Source: Bacteroidota bacterium
GTDB lineage: Bacteria > Bacteroidota > Bacteroidia > Chitinophagales > Chitinophagaceae
DNA length: 51,076 nucleotides
Assembly: GCA_023418315.1 (NCBI GenBank)
Contig: JAEZZY010000013.1
Location: forward strand, 1-51,076
Reading direction: 5' to 3'
Shown: piece after piece, positions 15,788-26,100 of the stretch
Layout of the letters: every line of letters starts with the position of its first letter
Position numbering within the stretch: position 1 is the first letter of the stretch
Made by a program: the position numbers and the translations under genes
The notes under the pieces: model-generated
Told to the model about the DNA's origin: nothing
Seen by the model: only the letters and a program-made list of their open reading frames with translations
The model's database searches: none

Positions 15788-17464
15788 ATGACCAACAGCG
15801 ATATAGCCGATCATTTCAGCCTGCTTTCCAAGCTCATGGATATTCATGGTGAAGATTCCTTCAGAGCCAAGTCCTACAGTATTGCCGCTTATCATATCGA
15901 AAACTTGCCCGCCCAGGCAAGTGAGATGGCGGATGCGGAGCTGTTTAGCATGAAAGGCATAGGGGCAAGTACTGGGAAAAAAATACAGGAAATACTGACC
16001 ACGGGAAAACTCGCAGCGCTCGAAGAAAAAATTGCTATAACGCCTCCGGGCATTTTAGAAATGATGAAAGTAAAGGGACTGGGTCCTAAAAAAATAGCTC
16101 TGCTATGGAAAGAAATGCAGATAGAAAGTATCGGTGAGCTGGAATACGCCTGTCATGAAAACCGGCTTCTTACCTTAAAAGGTTTTGGCGCTAAAACCCA
16201 GCAAAGCATCTTGGAAAATATCGCTTTTCTCAACAGCGCCAAAGGCTTTCATCTATGGGCGGAAGTATATTCCATAGCCAACGGCTTAGTGGAAAACCTG
16301 CGTAAGACGTATCCGCAAAACAAAATAGAAATCACCGGCGACCTGCGCAGGCAGCAAGAAATACTCGAAGCCATAGAGTTGGTTACCGATATTCCGAAAG
16401 AACTACTGTTCCGAAATATCCAAAACATTCCCGATGCGTTGATTGATGATTTATCCGAAACAAATTCTACCGTAAAAATTCCCGGACAGCCTTTAATCAA
16501 GGTGCATTTCACCGCTACCGATAATTTTATAGGAACATGGTTTACCACTTCCGCCGGCCCAGAATTTTTAACAGCCTTTCAGGAACAATATTCTTTTCCC
16601 AAACCGCTGCATGACGAGGCGCAACTCTTCCATGCCAACGGACTTGCCTATATACCGCCTCCGCTTCGCGAAACGAAAAACAGTTTGCAGCGTGCTGCTG
16701 AAAATACCTTGCCTGAGTTGATACAGCCAAAGGATATTAAGGGAATCATTCATGCGCATTCTACCTGGAGCGATGGCGCTCATACGCTCGAACAAATGGC
16801 GAAAGCTGCGAAGGAAAAAGGATTTGAATACCTCGTCATTTCCGATCACTCGCAGGCTGCCTACTATGCCAAAGGGTTGAAGCCCGAACAAATTGCTTTG
16901 CAACATGCAGAAGTGGATGCGCTGAACCGGAAACTTGCGCCGTTTAAAATCTTTAAAAGTATAGAAGCGGATATTTTGTTTGACGGCAGTCTGGATTATA
17001 ATGAATCCATATTGTCCACATTCGATATGGTCATAGCCTCCGTTCACAGCAATCTGCGCATGAATATAGAGAAAGCCATGAGCCGTATGCTGAAGGCAAT
17101 AGCGCATCCGTTTACTTCGGTTTTAGGACATCCCACGGGCAGGCTTTTGCTTTCGCGGGAAGGATATCCTATGGATCATAAACGCATCATAGATGCCTGT
17201 GCCGAGCATGAAGTGGTGATAGAAATAAACGCACATCCGCGCCGCTTGGACCTCGACTGGCGATGGATAGACTATGCTCTGCAAAAAAATCTGCTTCTTT
17301 CTATAGACCCCGATGCGCATGCTATTGCAGGTTTTGAGGATATTTATTTTGGCGTGATGGCAGCGCAGAAAGGCGGATTGACGGCAGCTCAAAACCTAAG
17401 CAGTTTTTCATTGCCTGAAATGGAAGCGTTTATAGCCAGACAAAAGACAAAACGGAAGTGTTAA
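15788..17464 (+). CDS. polX: PolX-like protein: HhH and degenerate Pol-beta region plus PHP domain
   Basis: PolX enzymes combine a family-X polymerase with a C-terminal PHP 3'-5' exonuclease in DNA repair. In this 558-residue protein the N-terminal helix-hairpin-helix region (MKGIGASTGKKIQEIL and VKGLGPKKIALLW) is normal. The palm motif reads GDLRRQQEILEAIELV where catalytic forms have GSxRRxxxxxxDID, so both catalytic aspartates of that motif are replaced (A and E). The PHP metal-binding motifs are all present: HAHSTWSDG, ISDHSQ, IEADILFDG, ASVHSN, LGHPTGRLL and DPDAHA. It is therefore probably a nuclease or phosphoesterase without polymerase activity. The box before the start (TATTTTG, AGCC, ATG) suggests a leaderless mRNA. 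Confidence 0.88.
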   Translation: MTNSDIADHFSLLSKLMDIHGEDSFRAKSYSIAAYHIENLPAQASEMADAELFSMKGIGASTGKKIQEILTTGKLAALEEKIAITPPGILEMMKVKGLGPKKIALLWKEMQIESIGELEYACHENRLLTLKGFGAKTQQSILENIAFLNSAKGFHLWAEVYSIANGLVENLRKTYPQNKIEITGDLRRQQEILEAIELVTDIPKELLFRNIQNIPDALIDDLSETNSTVKIPGQPLIKVHFTATDNFIGTWFTTSAGPEFLTAFQEQYSFPKPLHDEAQLFHANGLAYIPPPLRETKNSLQRAAENTLPELIQPKDIKGIIHAHSTWSDGAHTLEQMAKAAKEKGFEYLVISDHSQAAYYAKGLKPEQIALQHAEVDALNRKLAPFKIFKSIEADILFDGSLDYNESILSTFDMVIASVHSNLRMNIEKAMSRMLKAIAHPFTSVLGHPTGRLLLSREGYPMDHKRIIDACAEHEVVIEINAHPRRLDLDWRWIDYALQKNLLLSIDPDAHAIAGFEDIYFGVMAAQKGGLTAAQNLSSFSLPEMEAFIARQKTKRKC

Positions 17465-17522
17465 AACAACCTGTCAGGGAAGGCATTAATTTCCTAATCC
17501 AAAATGATTACTTTAGCCATCC

Positions 17523-18848
17523 ATGGCGACATCTTCCAACAAAAAATTACACAAGGCATGGGCTATGTATGATTGGGCAAACAGCGCCTATAATTTAGTC
17601 ATTACCTCCACCATATTCCCCGCATACTATACGGCTGTAACGCTTACCAAAGAAAACGGCACTGTTGTCAGCGACCGCGTTACCTTTCTGGGAAAGAGTT
17701 TTTCAAACAGCGTATTGTTTGATTATGCACTGGCTTTTGCCTACCTCGTCATTGTATTTATTTCACCTGTTTTATCCTCTTTTGCCGATTATAGGGGGAA
17801 TAAAAAATCCTTTATGCGGTTCTTTTGCTATTTAGGAAGCGTGGCATGTGCAGGGTTGTTTTTATTTGAAAAAAATACGCTGGATATAGGCATTATCTGC
17901 TTTGTGCTGGCGGCTATCGGCTATTGTGGCAGCCTTGTTTTTTATAATGCCTATCTTCCGGAAATTGCTGAAGAGCAGGAACGCGATCGGGTGAGTGCGC
18001 AGGGTTATTCTTACGGCTATATAGGCAGCGTCCTTTTACAAATCATCTGCCTCCTCTTTGTGATGAAGCCTGATTGGTTTGGTATAACGGACGATACCTT
18101 TGCACCGCGACTTTCTTTTTTATTGGTAGGGATATGGTGGTTTGTATTTGCCCATATTCCTTTAATAAAACTTCCAAACAGCAAACCCCTAAGTACGAGG
18201 GAAACACAAAATGTACTGACCAACGGTTTTAAAGAGTTGAAAAAAGTATGGCAGCAAATGAAGCGGCTACCCGTATTGCGCACCTATCTTGGCGCTTTCT
18301 TTTTTTATAGTATGGGGGTGCAAACCGTGATGCTGGCAGCTACTATTTTCGGAAGCAAAGAACTTCATTTAGAAACGGGGCAACTCATTACCACCATCCT
18401 CATTATACAGCTCGTTGCCATTTTGGGCGCGTGGTTTATAGCTAAGCTGTCGGAGCGTTTTGGGAATCTGTCCGTGCTATTCGGCGTAGTGCTGGTGTGG
18501 ATAGGCATTTGTATGTACGCCTATTTTATCCGTACGGCTAATGAATTTTACATCATCGCTACGGTGGTAGGGCTGGTGATGGGCGGCATCCAATCGCTGA
18601 GCCGTTCTACCTATTCCAAGCTCATGCCCGAAACAAGAGATACCACTTCGTTTTTTAGTTTCTATGACGTAACCGAAAAATTAGCCATCGTCATAGGCAT
18701 GTTTTCTTTTGGTTTTATAGAAGCTGTTTCGGGAAGTATGCGCAACAGCATTCTGGTGCTCATTGCTTTTTTTGCGCTGGGAGCTATAATTTTGATTCTT
18801 TCCATAAGAAGCGCGAAACAACATCATTTATCCACCTCAGTAATATAA
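17523..18848 (+). CDS. MFS transporter, UMF1/Atg22-like family
   Basis: This 441-residue inner-membrane protein has about 11-12 hydrophobic helices. The opening KAWAMYDWANSAYNLVITST and the later GGIQSLSRSTYSKLMPE are the family signatures of UMF1 (vacuole-effluxer Atg22-like) transporters, whose bacterial substrate is unknown. SFFSFYDVTEKLAIVIG is also conserved. It is 6 nt upstream of the MBL-fold gene, so the two are probably one operon. Confidence 0.9.
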   Translation: MATSSNKKLHKAWAMYDWANSAYNLVITSTIFPAYYTAVTLTKENGTVVSDRVTFLGKSFSNSVLFDYALAFAYLVIVFISPVLSSFADYRGNKKSFMRFFCYLGSVACAGLFLFEKNTLDIGIICFVLAAIGYCGSLVFYNAYLPEIAEEQERDRVSAQGYSYGYIGSVLLQIICLLFVMKPDWFGITDDTFAPRLSFLLVGIWWFVFAHIPLIKLPNSKPLSTRETQNVLTNGFKELKKVWQQMKRLPVLRTYLGAFFFYSMGVQTVMLAATIFGSKELHLETGQLITTILIIQLVAILGAWFIAKLSERFGNLSVLFGVVLVWIGICMYAYFIRTANEFYIIATVVGLVMGGIQSLSRSTYSKLMPETRDTTSFFSFYDVTEKLAIVIGMFSFGFIEAVSGSMRNSILVLIAFFALGAIILILSIRSAKQHHLSTSVI

Positions 18849-18854
18849 AAAGAT

Positions 18855-19718
18855 ATGAGACTACATACCATAAACGCAGGATATTTTAAGCTGGACGGCG
18901 GCGCCATGCACGGCGTAGTGCCTAAAAGCATGTGGCAAAAACAAAATCCCGCAGATGAGCAGAATATGTGTACCTGGGCGATGCGCTGCATGCTGATAGA
19001 CACCGGCAATTATAAAATTCTGATAGATACCGGTATGGGCGATAAGCAGGATGAAAAATTTTTTAGCCATTATCATCCGCACGGAGAGGAAAGCCTGGCG
19101 AAAAACTTGGCTAAATACGGATACGGTTTTGACGATATTACGGATGTATTTCTTACCCATCTTCATTTCGATCATTGTGGCGGAGCAGTAAAAAAAGAAC
19201 ATGAAAAATTAATCCCCACCTTTCCCAAAGCAATTTACTGGAGCCACGAAATGCACTGGAACAGCGCTATGCAACCCAATGAACGGGAGAAAGCCTCTTT
19301 TCTGAAAGAAAATTTTGTGCCTTTACAAGACTGCAACCAACTGCAGTATGTACTATTGAATGAAACTCAAGAATGGATGCCGGGCATCAAAATAGAAATG
19401 GCTGAAGGACATACCGACTCGATGATGCTGCCGCTTATAGACTATAACGGAACGAAAATTCTCTTCTGTGCCGATTTGTTGCCAAGCGTAGCACATATTT
19501 CCATGCCCTGGGTGATGGCTTATGATATGCGCCCCTTAGATACGCTGAAAGAAAAGAAAAACATACTGACCAGAGCTGCTGAAGAAAACTGGGTACTTTT
19601 CTTTGAACACGATCCTAAAATAGAATGTGCCACCGTGCAGCAAGTGGAAGGAAGGATAAGACTCAAGCAGACATTTCCGCTGAGCGAGATAGATGAGAAA
19701 ATCGCGGAAGGCTTATAG
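18855..19718 (+). CDS. MBL-fold metallo-hydrolase (lactonase-like)
   Basis: A 287-residue soluble zinc hydrolase of the metallo-beta-lactamase fold. The metal-binding motif THLHFDHCGG gives H102, H104, D106 and H107; later ligands are in AEGHTDSM and the CADLLPS segment. The N-terminal half (CMLIDTGNYKILIDTGMG) and overall length resemble AHL-lactonase-type members, but substrate cannot be told from sequence. The tight spacing after the MFS gene suggests co-expression. Confidence 0.88.
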   Translation: MRLHTINAGYFKLDGGAMHGVVPKSMWQKQNPADEQNMCTWAMRCMLIDTGNYKILIDTGMGDKQDEKFFSHYHPHGEESLAKNLAKYGYGFDDITDVFLTHLHFDHCGGAVKKEHEKLIPTFPKAIYWSHEMHWNSAMQPNEREKASFLKENFVPLQDCNQLQYVLLNETQEWMPGIKIEMAEGHTDSMMLPLIDYNGTKILFCADLLPSVAHISMPWVMAYDMRPLDTLKEKKNILTRAAEENWVLFFEHDPKIECATVQQVEGRIRLKQTFPLSEIDEKIAEGL

Positions 19719-19756
19719 GGAAGCGGGGGGGGAGTCCTCCTTATTTTACAGTACGA

Positions 19757-20197
19757 ATGATTTCCATAGATATTTCAGACATAGCCCTGCGTACCAAACA
19801 GGAACAGGGAAAAACCCGGGTGCATGACCCCGTGCGGAGAAAATGGCTGGTGCTCACCAAAGAAGAATATGTACGACAGGTGTTTTTGCAGTATCTGATA
19901 AAACAAAATTATCCGTTAGCTATGATGGCGGTAGAAAAAGCTATATGGGTGGGCGACAGAAAAAAACGGTTTGACATAGTGGTGTTTGACAGAGCGCATC
20001 AGCCGTGGATGCTGGTGGAATGCAAAGAACCCGATACAGACATCCGGCAGGATACTTTTTTTCAGTTGCTTCAGTATCAGCGTGCATTGCAAACTTGTTA
20101 CTGGGTGCTTACCAACGGGCATCAAACCTGCTGTGCGGATGCAACGGACTTGGAAAAACTGCAATGGATGGAGGAATTACCGCCCTATAAGGGTTGA
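19757..20197 (+). CDS. Stand-alone type I restriction HsdR_N-domain protein
   Basis: This 146-residue protein corresponds to the HsdR N-terminal nuclease-like fold only (HSDR_N_2). It has the PD-(D/E)xK-like pattern RFDIVVFD...MLVECKEP, with D and the E-C-K residues placed as in HsdR. No helicase or methylase partner is adjacent. Such single-domain proteins are common next to housekeeping genes in Bacteroidota and their role is unknown. The 3' end overlaps the convergent S41 protease gene by 21 bp. Confidence 0.82.
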   Translation: MISIDISDIALRTKQEQGKTRVHDPVRRKWLVLTKEEYVRQVFLQYLIKQNYPLAMMAVEKAIWVGDRKKRFDIVVFDRAHQPWMLVECKEPDTDIRQDTFFQLLQYQRALQTCYWVLTNGHQTCCADATDLEKLQWMEELPPYKG

Positions 20198-21820
20198 ATA
20201 TTCATCGCTTTTTATCACGCTAATTGCTTTTTTGATAACCGTATCGCGGGTGGCTAATACCGCATAATAACCGCTAGTTTTAAAAAGAATCTTAGCGAGT
20301 TGCGCTTTCATCTGAAGGTTTAGAAAACGGTGCATGGCCGGTTTTTGCATCAGCTTGTCCATTCCTTCCTGCATGTCTTTAGGCAAGGAAGCAAGCATCA
20401 TTGCGGGCATATCTTCGGCATTGTAGGTTTTTATATAGGTATCTATATCTGGTATTTTTTTTAATACGGCCTGGTGGCGCAAATAGTAATTCAGGATGGC
20501 GTTTCTGAAGGGCTCGCTATAGACCAGGCTTAGCAAAGCGGTATTGTATTTTAAGGTGTCATAGGGCACATAAATATCCGGGTTGATGCCGCCGCCGCCA
20601 TACACCACACGGTTGCGGTCTGTATAGTATTTGGTAGTATCGCCCACGGCTATGGTATCCGTTCCGGTCAGTTCGCCGGTTTCATAGCGTCTGGCAAAAT
20701 CTTCAGCGTATGCTTTTTTCCCTTTGGCATAAGTGCGTTGGATGCTTCTTCCGGAAGGTGTGTAATATTTGGCAACGGTGAGCCGCAGCGCAGAGCCGTC
20801 TGCCATGTTGTATTGCTCTTGCACCAACCCTTTTCCGAATGTGCGCCTGCCTACGATGATGCCTCTGTCGTGGTCTTGTATGGCGCCGGCTACTATTTCA
20901 CTGGCTGATGCGGAGGATTCATCCACCAGCACTGCCAGCTTTCCGTTCTCAAAAAGGTCGGTCATGCCGGCCTCATACTCCATGCGTTTTGCTTTTCTTC
21001 CTTCGGTATAAACAATCAGCTTATCGCCACTGAGAAAATCATCGGCAATTGAAGTAGCGGCATCCAGGTAGCCGCCGGGGTTTTGTCTCAGGTCTAAGAT
21101 AAGGCTGTTCATACCCTTATCCGTCAGTTCTTTAAGGGCTTCGGTAAATTCATCGTAAGTAGTAGCGCTGAAGCGGTTGATGCGTATGTAGCCGGTTTGC
21201 TCATCCAGCATAAAGTGGGCATCCAGACTATAGAGGGGGATGCTTCCACGCTGCAGGGTTACGTTTCTTGTTCTTTGAGACAAGGGTGAATGAATCACCA
21301 GCGGCACGTTGGTATTTTCCTTTCCGCGCAGCATTTTGATAATACGGTCGGAGGTAATATGGGTGCCTGCCACCACGCTGTCGCCTACTTTTATGATGCG
21401 GTCGCCCACTTCCAGGTTTACCTTGGCAGCGGGTCCGTTATCTATCACGGAGGTAATTTGTATCGTGTCTTTTATAATGGCAAATTCCACTCCTATACCG
21501 AAGAAACTACCTTCCATATCTTCATTCACCGATTGTAAATCTTCTTTGGTAATATAGATGGTATGGGGGTCGAGATGGCTGAGGATACCGTTTACAGCAT
21601 CGTTGTATAGGGCGTTGATGTTTACGGTATCTACATATTTTTCGTTGATGAGGTCAATGATTTGCTCCAGGCGGTCATTGCGTTCCAGTACGGTTACTAT
21701 ATCGCGTTTATTTCGCAGGGAATCCCGCAGGTTAAAACCCAATACCATTCCGAAAATCATTACTGCAGAAAATAACAAGGGTGTCCACACCTTCAGCCCG
21801 CCGGCTTTATGCTCATTCAT
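20177..21820 (-). CDS. S41 C-terminal processing peptidase
   Basis: This protease trims the C-termini of periplasmic or envelope proteins. The 547-residue protein has an N-terminal membrane anchor/signal (VWTPLLFSAVMIFGMVLGF), a PDZ domain at about 100-190 (FFGIGVEF...GPAAKVNLEVGDRIIKVGD) and the S41 core. The catalytic Ser lies in ESSASASEIVAGAIQD (near S305) and the Lys in RRTFGKGLVQ (K330), with the 25-residue Ser-Lys spacing of this family. A C-terminal region of about 150 residues extends beyond the core. It is transcribed alone from a clear -7 box. Confidence 0.94.
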   Translation of the reverse strand: MNEHKAGGLKVWTPLLFSAVMIFGMVLGFNLRDSLRNKRDIVTVLERNDRLEQIIDLINEKYVDTVNINALYNDAVNGILSHLDPHTIYITKEDLQSVNEDMEGSFFGIGVEFAIIKDTIQITSVIDNGPAAKVNLEVGDRIIKVGDSVVAGTHITSDRIIKMLRGKENTNVPLVIHSPLSQRTRNVTLQRGSIPLYSLDAHFMLDEQTGYIRINRFSATTYDEFTEALKELTDKGMNSLILDLRQNPGGYLDAATSIADDFLSGDKLIVYTEGRKAKRMEYEAGMTDLFENGKLAVLVDESSASASEIVAGAIQDHDRGIIVGRRTFGKGLVQEQYNMADGSALRLTVAKYYTPSGRSIQRTYAKGKKAYAEDFARRYETGELTGTDTIAVGDTTKYYTDRNRVVYGGGGINPDIYVPYDTLKYNTALLSLVYSEPFRNAILNYYLRHQAVLKKIPDIDTYIKTYNAEDMPAMMLASLPKDMQEGMDKLMQKPAMHRFLNLQMKAQLAKILFKTSGYYAVLATRDTVIKKAISVIKSDEYSTLIGR

Positions 21821-21840
21821 GTAAGAAGAAAAAAACAGGA

Positions 21841-21848
21841 CAAAGGTA
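21841..21848 (-). promoter_or_regulatory. Putative -7 box of the S41 protease gene
   Basis: TACCTTTG (perfect TAnnTTTG) on the minus strand lies 20 nt before the ATG. Confidence 0.55.
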
Positions 21849-22001
21849 AATGCTTTTTAAGCGTTGTTTTAAAAAAATCTATGTTTTAAAAACAGAACCG
21901 TTATAGGGATAAAAAAATCCACTCCTTCATGAGGCTATATTTTTAAATTTTACGAGTGAGTTGTCAGTCTGCATGCACCGTTCATGGTATGGCTGCTTCT
22001 T

Positions 22002-23132
22002 TTATTCTTCACTTTTATTTTTTATTGTCATTAAAAGATTATACGCACCTTTTGTTACAAAAGTCTGATTGGCTAAACTGTCTGCACCGATGATTTCCGT
22101 AAAATTGTTTTCGGTGTTTCCTGTTTGCACTTGCAGCAGTTCAAATTGATTGTTGCCTTTGGCAATAAAAACATATTGTTTGTTTTCAAAACGAACGATT
22201 GCTTCGCTTGGCAACGCGCTTACTTCGTCCCCTGACAATTCAATTTCTGCGTTCATAAACATTCCGGGCAACAATGATTTATCGTATTGTTCAAAATGGC
22301 AATGCACTTCGGCTGAATTTTGGTTGGACAAATTTTTACTGATTAAAATAATTTCGCAAAGAAATCTTTTGTCAGGATTTGTGTTTGTGTAAGCAAACAA
22401 TTTTTGTCCAATTGAAAGTTTGTTGATGTCCTTTTCAAAAACAGATAACGCCAAATGTATATCGCTCGGATTTACCAATTCAAACAACACATCGCTTGGA
22501 TTTACATACTTTCCGATGTTCACATTTACAGCCGAAACAAAACCTGTGATGGGCGAGTATATGTTGATACTGTTGGAAATATTGTGGGCTGTAAGTTTGT
22601 TCGGATGTAAACCGATGAGTTTTAATTTTTCTTCCAACGATTTAATTAAAACCAATTGCGTTTGATAGTTTGCTTTTGATTGCTCAAAAACTTTGTCGCT
22701 TGTGGCTTTGCTTTGGTTCAACGCTGTTTGTCTGTTGTATTCACTCTCGGTTAATGCAAATTGCGCTTTTGCAGATAAATAATCTTGTTGCAATTGTATG
22801 TATTGTGCATCTTCCATTACTGCCAATACTTCGCCTTTGTTGATGTGCATTCCTGCTAACAATTTTGTTGATTTCAAATAACCACCCAACGGAACGCTGA
22901 TTGAAACCATACTTTGCGGAGGCACATCAATTTTTCCGTTTACTTTCAGGATTGACGAAATATTTTTTGTACTCAATTTTCCTGTTTCTACACCTGCGTT
23001 TTTGTATTGTTCGTTTGTGAGCGTAACAATAGTTGAGTGTGTTTTCTCTGTCTGTTTTTGTTCTGTTTTTGTTTCGTTTCCGCAAGCAAAAAGCAGAACG
23101 GAAATACTAACGATTGAAATAATATTTTTCAT
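22002..23132 (-). CDS. czcB: RND efflux periplasmic adaptor lipoprotein (CzcB/CusB-like)
   Basis: Membrane-fusion protein that links the inner-membrane RND pump to the outer-membrane channel. The 376-residue protein starts with a lipoprotein signal (MKNIISIVSISVLLFACGN, cysteine at 17). It then shows a split lipoyl/barrel domain (SVPLGGYLKSTKLLAGMHINKGEVLAVMED), a helical hairpin (residues about 110-175) and a beta-barrel with GKYVNPSDVLFELVNPSDIHLAL and LLPGMFMNAEIEL. It is 9 bp downstream of czcA in one operon. No histidine-rich metal-binding tail is seen. Confidence 0.9.
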   Translation of the reverse strand: MKNIISIVSISVLLFACGNETKTEQKQTEKTHSTIVTLTNEQYKNAGVETGKLSTKNISSILKVNGKIDVPPQSMVSISVPLGGYLKSTKLLAGMHINKGEVLAVMEDAQYIQLQQDYLSAKAQFALTESEYNRQTALNQSKATSDKVFEQSKANYQTQLVLIKSLEEKLKLIGLHPNKLTAHNISNSINIYSPITGFVSAVNVNIGKYVNPSDVLFELVNPSDIHLALSVFEKDINKLSIGQKLFAYTNTNPDKRFLCEIILISKNLSNQNSAEVHCHFEQYDKSLLPGMFMNAEIELSGDEVSALPSEAIVRFENKQYVFIAKGNNQFELLQVQTGNTENNFTEIIGADSLANQTFVTKGAYNLLMTIKNKSEE

Positions 23133-23141
23133 TTCTAAATT

Positions 23142-26100
23142 TTATTTGTTGCTATAAAAATTTAATTCGGCCACTACGTTGTTTTTGTTTTTCACGGCTT
23201 CAATGTAGTCGCTTTGAATGGTGGTTGCTTGATTGATTAAAAGCACCCAATCCAAATAATTGATGTCGCCATTCAAAAATTGTTGATTGGCTGTTTGGGT
23301 AATGATTTCGGCATTTTTTAACGCTGTAGTTTCGTAATACAAAACCGTTTCTTCAAACTTTTGATATTGTGAAAAAGCCGAACGATAGTCCTTTTCAAAG
23401 CTTTGCAAATTCAATTCATATTGATTTTGTGCAATTATTTCGTTTGTTTTTGATGCGTTGATTTTTGCTCTTTGACTTCCGCCAAAAATGGGAATACCTA
23501 AACCAATTTGTCCCGATTGAAATTGTGGTGTTCCGTTGTATTCTTTGTTGTCTGCGCCCATTCCACGCATTCCCATAATGTTGTAACCAAAGGTTAAATC
23601 GGGTGCAAGTTTTGAACGCTCTACTTTTGTAGCGGCTTTCGCTATTTGCTGTTGTTGTTTCAAAAGTTGCATTGCAGGGTGCGAAGCCAACAAAGTTGTG
23701 TCAAGTGCTACAATTTTATTTTCCAACATTTCGTTTTCATTAGGAACAAAAACGGTTGTGGTGTTAAGCAGTAATTGAAATTGTAACTGCACCAATTCTA
23801 CATCTTGTTCTAATTGCAAAAGCTGTAACGCAATTTGTCCACGCTGGTTTTCGGCTGTTGTCTTTTCTAAAATATTGCTTTCTCCGGTTTTAAAACGAAG
23901 CGTAGCTTTATTTAGAAATTCCGAAAATAGGCTGTCGTTTTTTTGTAACAAGTCTTTTTTCTGTTGTAGATAAACAAGCGTGTAAAACACTTGCGTAACT
24001 TGTTTTTTAAGTTGTGTTTCTTGTACACCAACATTCAATACGCTACTTTTCCATTCTTCGTTCAGCAACGCTTTTTGTCGTGCGTAAACGGTAGGGAAAT
24101 TGATTGTTTGCGAAATTCCCAATCGTGTGTCGGTGTAAAAACTGTTGATTTGTCCATATTCACCAACAATATTTGTCGTAGGAATGTTTACGCCCGATTT
24201 ACTCAATTTTTGTTGATACTCGCTTTTTAATCGTTCGTTTTTTACCGAAAGATTATTTGTCAAAGCCGTATCAATGGCTTGTTTCAACGTGATAGGCGTT
24301 TGTGCGTTTATTTCTTGAAATGAAAAAACCGAAAACACAACCAACGCTGCAAGCGTTTTTTTATTGATTGATTTTTTTTGATGAAATAAAATGTACAAAA
24401 TCGGTAAAACGAAAAGCGTTAAAAATGTAGCAAGGAGCAAACCGCCAATGACAACAGTTGCCAAAGGTCGTTGCACTTCGGCACCTTCGCCTGTACTTAT
24501 TGCCATTGGCAGAAAGCCCAACGAAGCCACGAAAGCCGTCATTAAAACAGGTCGCAAACGAATTTTTGTGCCTTGTATAACTATACGTTTTAAGTCGGTG
24601 TAGCCCTCAGCTTTCAAACGGTTAAATTCGGCAAGCAACACAATGCCGTTCAGTACCGCCACACCAAACAAGGCAATGAAACCAACACCTGCACTAATGC
24701 TAAATGAAATTCCTCTTACGGCTAACGCCAAAATACCACCAATAGCGGAAAGCGGAATGGCTGTGTAAATGAGTAAACCTTGCTTAACCGAACGAAACGC
24801 AAAAAACAAAAGCAAGAAAATAAGAGCCAACGAAACAGGAACAGCAATATACAAACGTGCTTTTGCCGCTTCTAAATTTTCAAATGCTCCGCCATAAGTT
24901 ATGGAATAACCTGGGGGAAGTTTGATTTGTTGTGCCACTTTTTGTTGAAGCTCCTGCACCATACTTTGCACATCTCGCCCACGGACATTAAAACCAACCA
25001 TAATTCTGCGTTGCGAATTTTCACGCTGAATTTGATTGGGTCCTTCAACAATTTCAACTTGTGCAACTGCGTTCAATGGAATTTGTGTGCCTTTAGGCGT
25101 TGGGATCAAAAGATTTTGAACGTCCGACAAATCTTTCCGTTTTTCATTTTTTAAACGAACAACCAAATCAAAACGCTTTTCGCCTTCGTAAACCGTTCCG
25201 CTGGTTTTGCCTGCAAATGCTGTGTTTATAACGCCGTTGATGTCGCTAATGTTTAAGCCGTATTGTGCAATCGCTGTCCGGTTGTATTGAATGGTAATTT
25301 GCGGCATACCTGTTACAGCTTCTACATATAAACCGCTGCTGCCTTCAACCGTGTTGCAAATTTTTCCCAGCTTGTTAGCGTAAAAAGCAAGCGTATCTAA
25401 ATTTTCGCCGAAAATTTTGCAAACTACATCTTGCCTTGCGCCTGAAATCAATTCGTTGAAACGCATTGCAACAGGATATTGGAAACCAAAGGTTACTCCG
25501 GGTACATCTTGTAATGCTTCCGACATTTTAGCTTCCAATTCTTCGTACGTTGTTGCCGACTTCCATTCTTCGCGTGGTTTAAGAACAATAATAATGTCTG
25601 AACCTTCAATGGGCATCGGGTCAGTAGGCACTTCACTTGTTCCTGTTTTGGTAACTACTTTTTCCACTTCAGGAAATCTGTCTAAAAGTATTTTACTTGC
25701 TTTTGATGTTTCCTCAATGGAAGCGGTAATGTTGCTACCTTGCAAAAGTCTTGCTTCTACTGCGTAATCGCCTTCCGGTAATGCAGGAATAAATTCACCA
25801 CCCAAGGTTGTCAAAACAAAAACAGCAATTACAAACAACGAAAGAACAGAAAATAAAACCGTTTTTTGATAACGCAGTACTTTAACCAAATTCGTTTGAT
25901 AAAAACGTTCTAAACGGTTCATTATTTTGTCGGAAAAAGTGGGTTTGTGCGAAATGGTTTTGCTCAAAAACAAAGCGCTCATCATAGGTATGTAGGTAAG
26001 CGAAAGAACAAAGGCCCCCACCAATGCAAATGCCACGGTCTGAGCCATTGGCTTAAACATTTTTCCTTCAATTCCCTGCAAAGTGAAAATGGGTAAGTAA

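Noticed and set aside
15788..17464. Active family-X DNA polymerase
   Set aside because: The expected DxD carboxylates after GSxRRx are A and E; only the PHP half keeps its catalytic residues.
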